Below are positions 53,688 to 62,192 of a stretch of 64,000 bases of DNA, piece by piece. A program made the translations under genes and the position numbers. How positions within the stretch are numbered: the stretch's first letter is position 1; every line of letters starts with the position of its first letter. Below the pieces are notes generated by a model that was given only the letters and a program-made list of their open reading frames with translations, had not been told where the DNA came from and ran no database searches. This DNA is from DAHVFK01 sp963755395 (GTDB lineage Bacteria; Pseudomonadota; Gammaproteobacteria; Burkholderiales; SG8-39). The stretch spans positions 372,001 through 436,000 of the forward strand of contig CAVWJJ010000002.1 of assembly GCA_963755395.1 (NCBI GenBank). Direction: 5' to 3'.

Positions 53688-54069
53688 GGCGGGTCAACGC
53701 GCCACGCGGGCGCGCGTTAAGCCTGCCATGAACCGGGCCGGCGCGCGAGCCGAGGATCTGTGCGCGGAATTGCTGCGGCGCGCCGGCCTGCGCATCCTGG
53801 CGCGCAACTGGCATTGCCGCCATGGGGAAATCGACCTCGTCGCCGAGGACGGGGGTACCCTGGTGTTCGCGGAAGTGCGCCTGCGGCGCAACGCCCGCTA
53901 CGGCGGTGCGGCGGAGAGCGTGACCCGCGCCAAGCGCCAGCGCCTGCTCGCTGCCGCGCGCCTGTATCTCGCGGGCCGCAAGGAGGTCAACTGCCGCTTC
54001 GACGTGCTGCTGCTCGATGGCGCGCATGAGCCGGAAATCCAATGGATTCGCGATGCGTTCGAGGAATAG
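53686..54069 (+). CDS. yraN: YraN family protein (UPF0102)
   Basis: A 127-residue endonuclease-fold protein of unknown function. The PD-(D/E)XK-like core is visible: RILARNWHCRHGEIDLVAEDG and TLVFAEVRLRRNARYGG, then FDVLLLDG. The start at 53686 overlaps the rsmI start codon on the other strand; ATG at 53728 (MNRAGARAEDLC) is a reasonable alternative and leaves room for divergent promoters. It is followed by diaA/gmhA after 27 bp. Confidence 0.9.
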   Translation: MAGQRATRARVKPAMNRAGARAEDLCAELLRRAGLRILARNWHCRHGEIDLVAEDGGTLVFAEVRLRRNARYGGAAESVTRAKRQRLLAAARLYLAGRKEVNCRFDVLLLDGAHEPEIQWIRDAFEE

Positions 54070-54096
54070 CCGGTAAAACGCAGTGTAAAATGCCTC

Positions 54097-54711
54097 ATGG
54101 GTCACGCCGAGCAGAACGCCGACATCGCGGCTCGCGTCGCAGCGCAGTTTGCCGACAGCGCGCAGCTGAAGGCGGGGGCGGCGCAGGCGCTCGCCGGGCC
54201 GATCGCGCGTGCGGCCGGATTGATGGCGGACGCGTTGCGCGCCGGCGGCAAGATGCTCGCCTGCGGCAACGGCGGCTCGGCGGCCGATGCGCAGCACTTC
54301 GCGGCGGAGCTGGTGAACCGCTTCGAGATCGAGCGACCGCCGCTTGCGGCGGTCGCGCTGACCACCGACTCGTCGGCGCTTACCGCGATTGCCAACGATT
54401 ACAGCTACGAACAGGTATTCGCGAAGCAGCTGCGCGCACTTGGACACAAGGGCGACGTGCTGCTCGCAATTTCCACTAGCGGCAACTCGGCCAGCGTACT
54501 CGAGGCCGCGCGCGCGGCGCGTGAGCTCGAGCTTCGCGTGGTGGCGCTGACCGGCAACGGTGGCGGCAAGCTCGCGCCGCTGCTGACGACGGGCGATGTT
54601 CACGTCTGCGTTCCTCACACGCGAACGGTGCGGATACAGGAAGTGCACCTGCTCGCGCTGCACTGCATGTGCGACGCGATCGACTTTCAGCTATTTGGAG
54701 CGAGGCAATGA
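54097..54711 (+). CDS. SIS-domain protein, phosphoheptose isomerase / DiaA family
   Basis: A 204-residue SIS protein. GNGGSAADAQHFAAELVNRFE and ISTSGNSASVLEAA are the sugar-phosphate-binding segments shared by GmhA (sedoheptulose 7-phosphate isomerase) and DiaA (DnaA-binding initiator). The catalytic Glu and His of GmhA appear present in AAELVNRFE and VHLLALHCMCDAID, and an rfaE2 gene sits nearby, which supports a heptose role. The position between yraN and dolP matches E. coli diaA. Either function is possible. Confidence 0.88.
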   Translation: MGHAEQNADIAARVAAQFADSAQLKAGAAQALAGPIARAAGLMADALRAGGKMLACGNGGSAADAQHFAAELVNRFEIERPPLAAVALTTDSSALTAIANDYSYEQVFAKQLRALGHKGDVLLAISTSGNSASVLEAARAARELELRVVALTGNGGGKLAPLLTTGDVHVCVPHTRTVRIQEVHLLALHCMCDAIDFQLFGARQ

Positions 54712-55337
54712 AGAGAGATCACCTGCTGCTTGCATTCGTCCTTTCCGCCTCGGTCGTGCTGCTCCAGGGCTGCTTCCCCGCCGTCGTCGGCGTGGGCGCC
54801 GGGGCGGTCTTGTCGGCGGCCGACCGGCGCACCACCGGGGCCCAGGTCGACGACGAGGGCATCGAGCTCAAGACGAAGGGGCGCGTCGGCGAGCGCTACG
54901 ACGACAAGGTGCACGTTGACGTCACCTCCTTCAACCGGTCGGTGCTGCTGACGGGCGAGGTTCCCGACGCCAAGACCAAGGCTGACATCGAGAAGATCGC
55001 GCTGGGGGTGCAGAACGTGCGCGGCGTGACCAACGAGATCGAAATCGCCGGGATTCCCTCGGCGCCGGCGCGCGCTAACGACGGCTACCTCACCGCCAAG
55101 GTGAAGGGGCGTTTTCTGGACGCCGACAAGTTCAATCCGATCCACGTCAAGGTCGTCTCCGAGGCCGGCGTGGTGTACCTGATGGGCATCGTGACCGAGC
55201 AGGAGGCCGCCGACGCGGTAGAGGTCGCGCGCACCACCGGTGGCGTGCGCAAGGTGGTCAAGATCTTCCAATACTGCAAACCGACCGACGATATCTGCCG
55301 CCCGCGCGAGAAGGCTGCGGCCGAGCCGAAGAAGTAA
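54708..55337 (+). CDS. dolP: BON-domain outer membrane lipoprotein (DolP/YraP-like)
   Basis: A 209-residue lipoprotein. The signal peptide ends in a lipobox LLQGC (Cys near residue 22). Two BON domains follow (about residues 48-115 and 122-190), with VHVDVTSFNRSVLLTGEVP and IHVKVVSEAGVVYLMGIVT as the paired core strands. DolP binds anionic phospholipid and supports outer membrane integrity. ATG at 54708 overlaps the upstream stop (ATGA). A Lys/Glu/Ala tail ends the protein. Confidence 0.9.
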   Translation: MKRDHLLLAFVLSASVVLLQGCFPAVVGVGAGAVLSAADRRTTGAQVDDEGIELKTKGRVGERYDDKVHVDVTSFNRSVLLTGEVPDAKTKADIEKIALGVQNVRGVTNEIEIAGIPSAPARANDGYLTAKVKGRFLDADKFNPIHVKVVSEAGVVYLMGIVTEQEAADAVEVARTTGGVRKVVKIFQYCKPTDDICRPREKAAAEPKK

Positions 55338-55362
55338 CCCGCCGCGGCCGACCGCGTTCCGC

Positions 55363-55860
55363 GTGGCGCAGAAACCGCCAGAATTCGAACGCAAGATCCA
55401 CCCGCCCAAGGACCTCGGGCGCTGGCTCGAAATGCTCGCGCGGCCGCTGGTGTTCACCAACGGCGTGTTCGACCTGCTGCACCGGGGCCATGTCACCTAC
55501 CTGGCGCGCGCGCGCGCCTGCGGCGCCTCGCTGCTGGTGGCGCTGAACGGGGACGCTTCCGCGCGGCGGCTCGGCAAGGGCGAGGACCGGCCGCTCAATC
55601 CGCTCGAAGACCGCATGACCGTTGTCGCCGCGCTCGAGGCCGTGGACGCGGTGACCTGGTTCGATGAGGACACCCCTGCCGCGCTGATCGAGGCATGCGG
55701 CCCGGACGTGCTGGTCAAGGGCGGCGACTGGCCCGTCGAGCGCATCGTCGGCGCGCGCGAGGTACTCGCGCGCGGCGGGCAGGTGCATTCGATCCCGTTC
55801 GAGCACGAGCGCTCGACCACGCGCCTGCTGGAGCGGATCCGCCGCGCGCCGCGGGCTTGA
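55363..55860 (+). CDS. rfaE2: D-glycero-beta-D-manno-heptose 1-phosphate adenylyltransferase
   Basis: A 165-residue nucleotidyltransferase that makes ADP-heptose for LPS inner core. It corresponds to the C-terminal domain of HldE as a stand-alone protein. The HxGH-type site is in FTNGVFDLLHRGHVTYL, followed by VALNGDASARRLGKG, RPLNPLEDR and VLVKGGDW. GTG at 55363 is the start. It is 25 bp after dolP. The kinase partner (rfaE1) is not in the window. Confidence 0.94.
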   Translation: MAQKPPEFERKIHPPKDLGRWLEMLARPLVFTNGVFDLLHRGHVTYLARARACGASLLVALNGDASARRLGKGEDRPLNPLEDRMTVVAALEAVDAVTWFDEDTPAALIEACGPDVLVKGGDWPVERIVGAREVLARGGQVHSIPFEHERSTTRLLERIRRAPRA

Positions 55861-55889
55861 GCAGCCGGGCGATCGCGGTACACTTTCGC

Positions 55890-56417
55890 ATGCGTCTGCA
55901 CCAGCTCAAGATCGATTACGACGCGGAGCAGGACAGGCTCCTGATGCTCGTTTCGGCGAGTGACGGGGTCGAAGTGCGCCTGACGCTGACGCGGCGCTTC
56001 GTCAAGCTGCTCTGGCCGCTGCTGGTGAAACTGGCCGAGGAGGCGAGTCCCCGGATCAGCACCCAGGCCAATCCCGAGGCGCGCAAAGCCTTGTTCGGGA
56101 TCGAGCACGAACAGGCGGTCGCGCGCGCCGATTTTTCCCGCGCCTACGAACACAAGCCCCGCGCGACGCCGTTGGGCGAGGCACCCTTGCTGCTGGCTCG
56201 AATCCAGACCGGACGCAACCGCGAAGGCCAGCCGGTGGTCGCGCTGCACCCGGCCGAAGGCAGCGGCGTGACTCTGACCTTTGATTCAGTGCTGCTGCAC
56301 TCCGTGTGCCGGCTGCTGCAGTCCGCGGTCAAGAAGAGCGACTGGGGCATGGATCTGCGGCTGCCCGACTCGGAAGCGCGGCCGCCCGCCGAGCGCGCGC
56401 CGCGTACGCTCAACTAG
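55890..56417 (+). CDS. Conserved hypothetical protein
   Basis: A 175-residue cytoplasmic protein that I do not recognise. It begins MRLHQLKIDYDAEQDRLLML, with a regular beta-rich N-terminus (VEVRLTLTRRFVKLLWPLLVK), and a second strand-rich part near residues 125-160 (GVTLTFDSVLLHSVCRLL). There is no signal peptide or membrane segment. Coding quality is good throughout, and it follows rfaE2 by 29 bp. The stop overlaps the convergent ABC-F gene by 8 bases. Confidence 0.78.
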   Translation: MRLHQLKIDYDAEQDRLLMLVSASDGVEVRLTLTRRFVKLLWPLLVKLAEEASPRISTQANPEARKALFGIEHEQAVARADFSRAYEHKPRATPLGEAPLLLARIQTGRNREGQPVVALHPAEGSGVTLTFDSVLLHSVCRLLQSAVKKSDWGMDLRLPDSEARPPAERAPRTLN

Positions 56418-58299
56418 CGCGCATCGTCTGGAGCTGCTCGGAGATCTCGAGCCATTCCGTCTCGGCGCGCGCGAGCTCCCACTTGAGCCGCGCGTCGTTC
56501 TCCAGCGCCTCGGCGAGCACCTGCTTTTGCGCGTCGGCGTACAGCCCGGGCTCGGCGAGCCGCGCGACCACCGCGGCGTGCTCGGCCGATAGCTTCTCCA
56601 CCCTGGCCTCGACGCGCGCGAGCCGCTGCTCGAGGGGACGCAGACGGCCGCGTTGCGCTTCACGCGCGACGGCTTCGTCGCGCCGCAAGTCGCGCCGATT
56701 GCGCCTGGGTTCGCCGGGAGCGGCGCCGCGCTCCTGCTTCAGGCGCAGCTGGCGGTAGTCCTCGAGGTCGCCGTCGAACTCGGTCACGCGCCCCTCGCCG
56801 ACCACCAGGATGCGGTCGGCGCAGGTCGAGAGCAGGTGGCGGTCGTGGGATACGATGACCAGCGCCCCGGCGTAGCCCTGCAGTGCCATGGCGAGCGAGC
56901 GGCGCATCTCCAGGTCGAGATGGTTGGTCGGCTCGTCCAGCAGCAGCAGGTTCGGGCGCTGCCTCACCAGCGCCGCGAGCGCGAGGCGCGACTTTTCGCC
57001 GCCCGAGAGCGGTCCGATCGGTCTTTCGGCGCGCTCCGAGGCGAAGCCGAAACGGCCGAGGAAATCGCGCAGCTTCTGCTCGCGTTCGCCGTGGAACAGG
57101 CGCTGCATCATCGCGAGCGGTGTCTCCTCGGCGCGCAGCATCTCGACCTGGTGCTGGGCGAAATAGCCGATCACGATGCCGCGCCCCTCGGCGCGGCGCC
57201 CGGCCAGGGGCGCGAGCTCGCCGGCCAGCAGCCGCACCAGCGTCGTCTTGCCCACTCCGTTGGCACCGATCACCGCCAGCCGGTCGTTACGCGCGACGAC
57301 CAAGGAGACGCCGGCCAGGACCGGGCTGTCGCCGTATCCCGCAGCGACGTCTTCCAGTGTGACGATCCGCTCGGGCTGGCGTTCCGGTTCCTCGAACTGA
57401 ATGCGAAACGACTGCGCGGCGTACACCGGCGCGATCTCGGCCATGCGCTCAAGCTGCTTGAGTCGGCTCTGCGCCTGGCGCGCCTTGCTCGCCTTGGCGC
57501 GAAAGCGTTCGACGAACGTCGTGATGCGCTGCACTTCCTTGCTTTGGCGCGCGGCAAGCACGGCTTGCTGGGCGAGCTCGAGCGCCTGCAGCCGTTCATA
57601 GGCGGAGTAGTTGCCGGCGTACAGGCGCAGCGTCGCGTTGCCGATGGCGAGGGTGTGGTCCGAGACGCGGTCCAGGAAATCCCTGTCGTGCGAGACGACC
57701 AGCAGCATTCCGGCGTAGCCGCGCAGCCAGTTCTCGAACCAGAGAATGGTATCGAGGTCGAGATGGTTGGTCGGCTCGTCCAGCAGCAGCAGGTCGGAGG
57801 GGCGCACGAGAGCGCGCCCGAGGTTGAGCCGCATGCGGTAGCCGCCGGAGAACTCTCTTACCGGGCGCAGCGCGTCGGCCGGCGCAAAGCCCAGTCCCGC
57901 GAGCAGCGTCATTGCGCGCGCCTGCGCGGTATAGCCGCCCGCCAGCGCGTAGCGTTCGTGCGCGAGCGCAAGCCGCTCGCCGTCGCCGGCGCTCTCCATC
58001 GCGACGATTGCGCTCTGCGCGGCGCGCAGCTCGGCGTCCGCATCCAGAAGATATTCGATCACCGGCTGTTCGAGGGCAGGGGCCTCCTGCTCGATGCGCG
58101 CAATGCGCGTGCGGGGCTGCAGCTCGCAGTCCCCCGCGTCGGCCGCAAGCTCGCCCGCGATGAGCGCGAGCAGGCTCGACTTGCCGCTGCCGTTGGCTCC
58201 GACCAGACCGACCTTCCAGCCGCGCTCGAGAGTAAGCGAAGCATCGCTGAACAGCGTCTGGGCGCCGCGCGAGAGCGCGAGATTGCGAAGTAGGATCAT
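56410..58299 (-). CDS. ABC-F family ATPase (YheS/Uup-like)
   Basis: A 629-residue soluble tandem ATPase that acts on ribosomes. First domain: Walker A GANGSGKSS, signature FSGGYRMRLNLGRAL, Walker B LLLLDEPTNHLDLDTI. Second domain: GANGVGKTT, LSGGEKSRLALAALV and LLLLDEPTNHLDLEMR. The linker between them (about residues 245-300) is the P-site tRNA interaction motif region. A coiled-coil C-terminus (LEQRLARVEARVEKLSAEHA) follows. It is divergent from rhlE. Confidence 0.94.
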   Translation of the reverse strand: MILLRNLALSRGAQTLFSDASLTLERGWKVGLVGANGSGKSSLLALIAGELAADAGDCELQPRTRIARIEQEAPALEQPVIEYLLDADAELRAAQSAIVAMESAGDGERLALAHERYALAGGYTAQARAMTLLAGLGFAPADALRPVREFSGGYRMRLNLGRALVRPSDLLLLDEPTNHLDLDTILWFENWLRGYAGMLLVVSHDRDFLDRVSDHTLAIGNATLRLYAGNYSAYERLQALELAQQAVLAARQSKEVQRITTFVERFRAKASKARQAQSRLKQLERMAEIAPVYAAQSFRIQFEEPERQPERIVTLEDVAAGYGDSPVLAGVSLVVARNDRLAVIGANGVGKTTLVRLLAGELAPLAGRRAEGRGIVIGYFAQHQVEMLRAEETPLAMMQRLFHGEREQKLRDFLGRFGFASERAERPIGPLSGGEKSRLALAALVRQRPNLLLLDEPTNHLDLEMRRSLAMALQGYAGALVIVSHDRHLLSTCADRILVVGEGRVTEFDGDLEDYRQLRLKQERGAAPGEPRRNRRDLRRDEAVAREAQRGRLRPLEQRLARVEARVEKLSAEHAAVVARLAEPGLYADAQKQVLAEALENDARLKWELARAETEWLEISEQLQTMRAS

Positions 58300-58324
58300 G
58301 CGAATGTCCGAGGAGGGACGGGAG

Positions 58325-58330
58325 TATAAT
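58325..58330 (+). promoter_or_regulatory. -10 element of rhlE
   Basis: TATAAT lies 46 bases before the presumed rhlE start at 58371. It places the transcript start near 58337, so the coding start must lie downstream of that. Confidence 0.5.
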
Positions 58331-58370
58331 TCGGCCTTCCGCGATCGTTACGCTTCAGGGCGGTTCCGTT

Positions 58371-59816
58371 ATCAGCTCCGCATTCGAACAACTCGACCTC
58401 ATTCCACCGCTGCTCGCGGCGGTGGCCGAGCTCGGGTACGACAAGCCCACGCCGGTGCAGGAACAGGCGATTCCGTTGGTGCTGCAAGGGCGCGACCTGA
58501 TGGCCGGCGCGCAGACCGGCACCGGGAAAACCGCCGCTTTCGCGCTGCCCATCCTGCAGCGGCTCGCCCCGCAGGCGAGCACCAGCACGTCGCCCGCGCG
58601 CCATCCGGTGCGTGCCCTGGTCCTGACGCCGACGCGCGAGCTCGCGATCCAGGTTGAGGAGAGTTTCCGCGAATACGGCAAGCACCTTCCGCTGCGCAGC
58701 GCGGTGGTCTACGGCGGCGTCGACATGAATGCGCAGATCGCCCAGCTGCGGCTCGGCGTCGAAATCCTGGTCGCTACTCCGGGGCGCCTGCTCGACCACG
58801 TGCAGAACAAGACCGTCATGTTCGGCCAGACCTCGATACTGACGCTCGACGAAGCCGACCGGATGCTGGATATGGGGTTCATGCCGGACATCCGGCGCAT
58901 CATCGCGCTGCTGCCGCCGGTGCGCCAGAACCTGATGTTCTCGGCCACCTTCCCCGAAGAAATCCGCAAGCTGGCAGCGACGATCCTGAAGGATCCGGCG
59001 GAGGTCCAGGTTGCCGCGCGCAACGCGGTCGCCGACCTGGTGACTCACATCGTGCATCCCGTGGCGCGCGAGAAAAAGCGCGAGCTGCTGTGTCACCTGA
59101 TCCGCGCCCGCAACCTGAGCCAAGTGCTGGTTTTCACCGGAACGCGCATCGGCGCCAACCGGCTGGCGCACCAGTTGCGCCGCGAGCACATTCACGCCGA
59201 TGCGATCCACGGCGACAAGTCACAGGCCGAGCGCCTGGTGGCGCTGGAGGACTTCAAGGCCGGGAAGGTGGCGGTGCTGGTGGCCACCGACGTGGCTTCG
59301 CGCGGGCTCGACATCGAGGGGCTGCCGCAGGTCATCAATTTCGACGTGCCGCACTCGCCCGAGGACTATGTGCACCGCATTGGCAGGACCGGGCGCGCCG
59401 GACTGACCGGAGAGGCGATCTCGCTCGTTGCGCCGGACGACCAGGAAAAGCTCGCCGCGATCGAGAAGCTGATCAAGCGCAAGCTCGAACGCGTGCTGGT
59501 GCCCGGCTTTGCGCCCGACGGCGGCACGGTCGCCGGCATGATGGGGCGCGAAGGCGCGCGCGAGGGCCGCCCCCCGCGCCGAGAGCCGAGGCTGCGCGAA
59601 GCGCCGAAACGCGACGCGCCCAGACACGACGCGCCGGTGCGGCACGAGAAGCCGGCGCGACACGAAAAGCCGGCCGCGGATCCGATCTTTTCCAAGCCCT
59701 ACGAGCCCGGCGAAGGCGTGGCGCCTACGCCCGAGGCGCGCAGCACGCACCCGCGCCGCAAGCAGCGCCAGGTCGCTGCCCTGCTGGGTGGCGTGAAGCG
59801 CGCCGCCGACGGCTGA
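58371..59816 (+). CDS. rhlE: DEAD-box ATP-dependent RNA helicase RhlE
   Basis: A helicase of about 481 residues. Motifs: Q motif GYDKPTPVQEQAIP, motif I AQTGTGKTAAF, Ia PTRELAIQ, II LDEADRM, III SATFPEE, and VI HRIGRTGR. The C-terminal 110 residues are a basic, repetitive tail (RHDAPVRHEKPARHEKPA), as in RhlE. The conserved N-terminal residues (AFEQLDLIPPLLAAVAELGY) lie upstream of the first standard start (GTG at 58422), and no ATG, GTG or TTG occurs in frame after the predicted transcript start. I placed the start at the ATC at 58371 (ATCAGCTCC), which has AGGGCGG upstream and would be normal if it were ATG. Confidence 0.9.
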   Translation: MSSAFEQLDLIPPLLAAVAELGYDKPTPVQEQAIPLVLQGRDLMAGAQTGTGKTAAFALPILQRLAPQASTSTSPARHPVRALVLTPTRELAIQVEESFREYGKHLPLRSAVVYGGVDMNAQIAQLRLGVEILVATPGRLLDHVQNKTVMFGQTSILTLDEADRMLDMGFMPDIRRIIALLPPVRQNLMFSATFPEEIRKLAATILKDPAEVQVAARNAVADLVTHIVHPVAREKKRELLCHLIRARNLSQVLVFTGTRIGANRLAHQLRREHIHADAIHGDKSQAERLVALEDFKAGKVAVLVATDVASRGLDIEGLPQVINFDVPHSPEDYVHRIGRTGRAGLTGEAISLVAPDDQEKLAAIEKLIKRKLERVLVPGFAPDGGTVAGMMGREGAREGRPPRREPRLREAPKRDAPRHDAPVRHEKPARHEKPAADPIFSKPYEPGEGVAPTPEARSTHPRRKQRQVAALLGGVKRAADG

Positions 59817-59827
59817 AGCACCGCGCG

Positions 59828-60589
59828 CTAGACGCAGCGCGCGCCGTCGACCTCGATACAGACCCCGCTGATCATCGACGCCTCGTCCGAGGCCAGGTAG
59901 AGGCAGGCGTTGGCGACGTCGAGCGGCGTCGAGAAGCGCCCCAGCGGAATGGTGGCAAGGTAGGCCGCCCGCACTTCCGGCGTGATCATGCCGCCCGCGA
60001 ATTCGCTCGACAGCGCGGTGTCCGGGCTGAATACCGGGTTGACGCAGTTCACCCGCACCTTGTCCGGGCCGAATTCGCCCGCCATCGCCTTGCTCATCAG
60101 GATCACCGCCGCCTTCGAGCTGTTGTAGACGATCAGCCCGGGGCGCGGCCGCAGGCCTGCGGTCGAGGCGATGTTGACGAAGCAGCCGCCGCCCTGGCGG
60201 CGGAACGTCGGCAGCACGTGGCGCGCCGACAGGTACACGCTCTTGACGTTGACCGCGTAGACCCTGTCGAACTCGGCCTCGGTCACTTCGAGGAAGGGCT
60301 TCTTGCGGTGGGTCCAGCCGGCGTTGTTGACCACCACGTCCAGGCGTCCGAACGTCGACTGCGCGCTCTGAACCAGGCGCGCCCAGTCGGCGTCGCGCGT
60401 CACGTCGCCCTGCACGAACTGCGCGCTGCCGCCCGCCTTGCGGATCGCACCGGCGACGCGCTCGCCGGCGTCGGCGTTGATGTCGTTGACGAGCACCTTC
60501 GCGCCCTCCTGCGCGAAGCGCGCAGCGATTCCTTCGCCGAAGCCGCTGCCGGCGCCGGTGACGATCGCGACCTTGTTGCCGAGACGCAT
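59828..60589 (-). CDS. Short-chain dehydrogenase/reductase (FabG-like)
   Basis: A 253-residue classical SDR. The cofactor site is VAIVTGAGSGFGEGIA, followed by NNAGW, catalytic Ser in NIASTAGLRP, and YNSSKAAV with the catalytic Tyr and Lys. An Asp at the end of the second strand (VNDINADAG) favours NAD over NADP. The family oxidises or reduces many alcohols; the substrate is open. It lies 26 bp downstream of the GNAT-like gene on the same strand. Confidence 0.92.
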   Translation of the reverse strand: MRLGNKVAIVTGAGSGFGEGIAARFAQEGAKVLVNDINADAGERVAGAIRKAGGSAQFVQGDVTRDADWARLVQSAQSTFGRLDVVVNNAGWTHRKKPFLEVTEAEFDRVYAVNVKSVYLSARHVLPTFRRQGGGCFVNIASTAGLRPRPGLIVYNSSKAAVILMSKAMAGEFGPDKVRVNCVNPVFSPDTALSSEFAGGMITPEVRAAYLATIPLGRFSTPLDVANACLYLASDEASMISGVCIEVDGARCV

Positions 60590-60615
60590 GCTGTGTCCTC
60601 CTCCGGGGTGAATGT

Positions 60616-61758
60616 CTAGCTTTGCCGGAACGGCGAGTGCTCGACCAGTTCGTCTACGTAGCGCCCGATGCCACTCGTTTCGCGTTCCAGGTAATCCTCG
60701 ATCGCGCGCGCGAAGGCGGGGTGCGCGAGCCAGTGCGCGGAAAGCGTTTCCACCGGCATGAGCCCGCGGAACAGCTTGTGCTCGCCCTGCGCGCCGCCCT
60801 CGAAATATTGCAGGCCGTGCGCGATCGCATACTCGATCGGCTGATAGTAGCAGCACTCGAAGTGCAGCAGCGGCACGTGCTCGAGCGCGCCCCAGTAGCG
60901 GCCGTATATCGCCCCGGCATCGATCAGGCAGAGCGAGGCGGCGATCGGTGCGCCGGCGCGCTCGGCGAGGATCAGCAGGGTGTGCTCGGGCTGGGTCGCG
61001 CCGATGCGCAGGAAGAACTCGAGATTCAGGTAGGGGCTGGAGTGATGCGCGGCATAGGTGGCGCGATAGCCCCGGTGGAACAGCTCCCAGTGGCGACGCT
61101 CGATCGCCTCCCCGCGCAGCCGGCGCAGCGTGACGCGGGCGTCGCGCACGCGCCGGCGCTCCTGCCGGATGTTCTTGCGCCTGGCGTGCGTCAGGCACGC
61201 GAGGAATGCCTCGAAATCGGCGTAGCCTTCGTTACGCCAGTGGAACTGGACCGTGCGGCGCAACAGCATGCCCTGGGATTGCATCAGACGCGCTTCGGCT
61301 TCGGTCGGAAACAGAACGTGCAACGAGGAGGCGTCCTGCGCCAGCTCGAGCGCGGCCGCAAGCAGCGCTTCGCGCTCGCGCTCCGACTGCGCCAGCAGGC
61401 GCGGCCCGGTCACCGGGGTGAACGGCACCGCGCTGAGCAGCTTGGGGTAGTAATCCAGGCCGTGCCGCGCATAGGCGTCGGCCCAGGCCCAGTCGAATAC
61501 GTACTCGCCGTAGGAGTGCGACTTCAGGAACAGCGGCATCGCGCCCGCCAGCGCGCCGGCGCGGCGCAGCAGCAGGAAGCGCGGCGCCCAGCCGGTGCGC
61601 GCGCTGGCGCAGCCGGTATCGATCAGGGCCGCAAGGAACTCGTGGCGCACGAACGGGTTGGTTCCGGCCAGCTGGTTCCATTCGGCAGGATCGATGCCGT
61701 CGAGCGACTCGACGACCGCGAGGCTTTCCAGCCCTCCTGCACCGGCTTGATCCGCCAT
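60616..61758 (-). CDS. GNAT-fold protein, peptidoglycan-type (FemAB/DUF482-like)
   Basis: A 380-residue protein of the GNAT-like family formerly called DUF482, often labelled a peptidogalycan biosynthesis protein. Conserved segments are NPFVRHEFLAALIDTGCAS, SYGEYVFDWAWADAYARHGL, LTHARRKNIRQERRRV and GRYWGALEHVPLLHFECCYYQPI. The C-terminal part contains EGGAQGEHKLFRGLMPVET. It is probably an acyl- or aminoacyltransferase by fold; the substrate is unknown. Confidence 0.85.
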   Translation of the reverse strand: MADQAGAGGLESLAVVESLDGIDPAEWNQLAGTNPFVRHEFLAALIDTGCASARTGWAPRFLLLRRAGALAGAMPLFLKSHSYGEYVFDWAWADAYARHGLDYYPKLLSAVPFTPVTGPRLLAQSEREREALLAAALELAQDASSLHVLFPTEAEARLMQSQGMLLRRTVQFHWRNEGYADFEAFLACLTHARRKNIRQERRRVRDARVTLRRLRGEAIERRHWELFHRGYRATYAAHHSSPYLNLEFFLRIGATQPEHTLLILAERAGAPIAASLCLIDAGAIYGRYWGALEHVPLLHFECCYYQPIEYAIAHGLQYFEGGAQGEHKLFRGLMPVETLSAHWLAHPAFARAIEDYLERETSGIGRYVDELVEHSPFRQS

Positions 61759-61853
61759 GGGCCTATTATGCAGAACAAGCCGTCAGCGCAAGGCGCCGGC
61801 AAGGCGCGCTACAATCGGCCCGGCAGGCGGGTTGGCCGCCGGGAGGCAATCGG

Positions 61854-62192
61854 ATGAAGAAGATCGAAGCCATCGTCAAGCCGTTCAAGCTCGACGAAGT
61901 GCGCGAAGCGCTTTCGGAAGTCGGGGTGAGCGGGCTGACTGTCACCGAGGTCAAGGGATTCGGCAGGCAGAAGGGGCACACCGAGCTGTATCGGGGCGCG
62001 GAGTACGTGGTCGATTTCCTGCCCAAGGTGAAGATCGAAGTCGTGGTGGCGGACAACCAGGTCGAGCCCGCGATCGAGGCGATCGTCAAGGCCGCACGCA
62101 CCGGCAAGATCGGCGACGGCAAGATATTCGTCACCGCGGTCGAGCACGTGGTCCGGATCCGCACCGGCGAGACCAACGAATCGGCAGTCTAG
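61854..62192 (+). CDS. glnB: PII signal transduction protein
   Basis: A 112-residue trimeric nitrogen and carbon sensor. It binds ATP/ADP and 2-oxoglutarate. Starts MKKIEAIVKPFKLDEVREAL, with the T-loop GFGRQKGHTELYRGAEYVVDF carrying Tyr51, the uridylylation site, and the C-loop VRIRTGETNESAV. No amtB gene is adjacent, so it is more likely GlnB than GlnK. It overlaps the convergent Smr gene by 4 bases. Confidence 0.97.
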   Translation: MKKIEAIVKPFKLDEVREALSEVGVSGLTVTEVKGFGRQKGHTELYRGAEYVVDFLPKVKIEVVVADNQVEPAIEAIVKAARTGKIGDGKIFVTAVEHVVRIRTGETNESAV

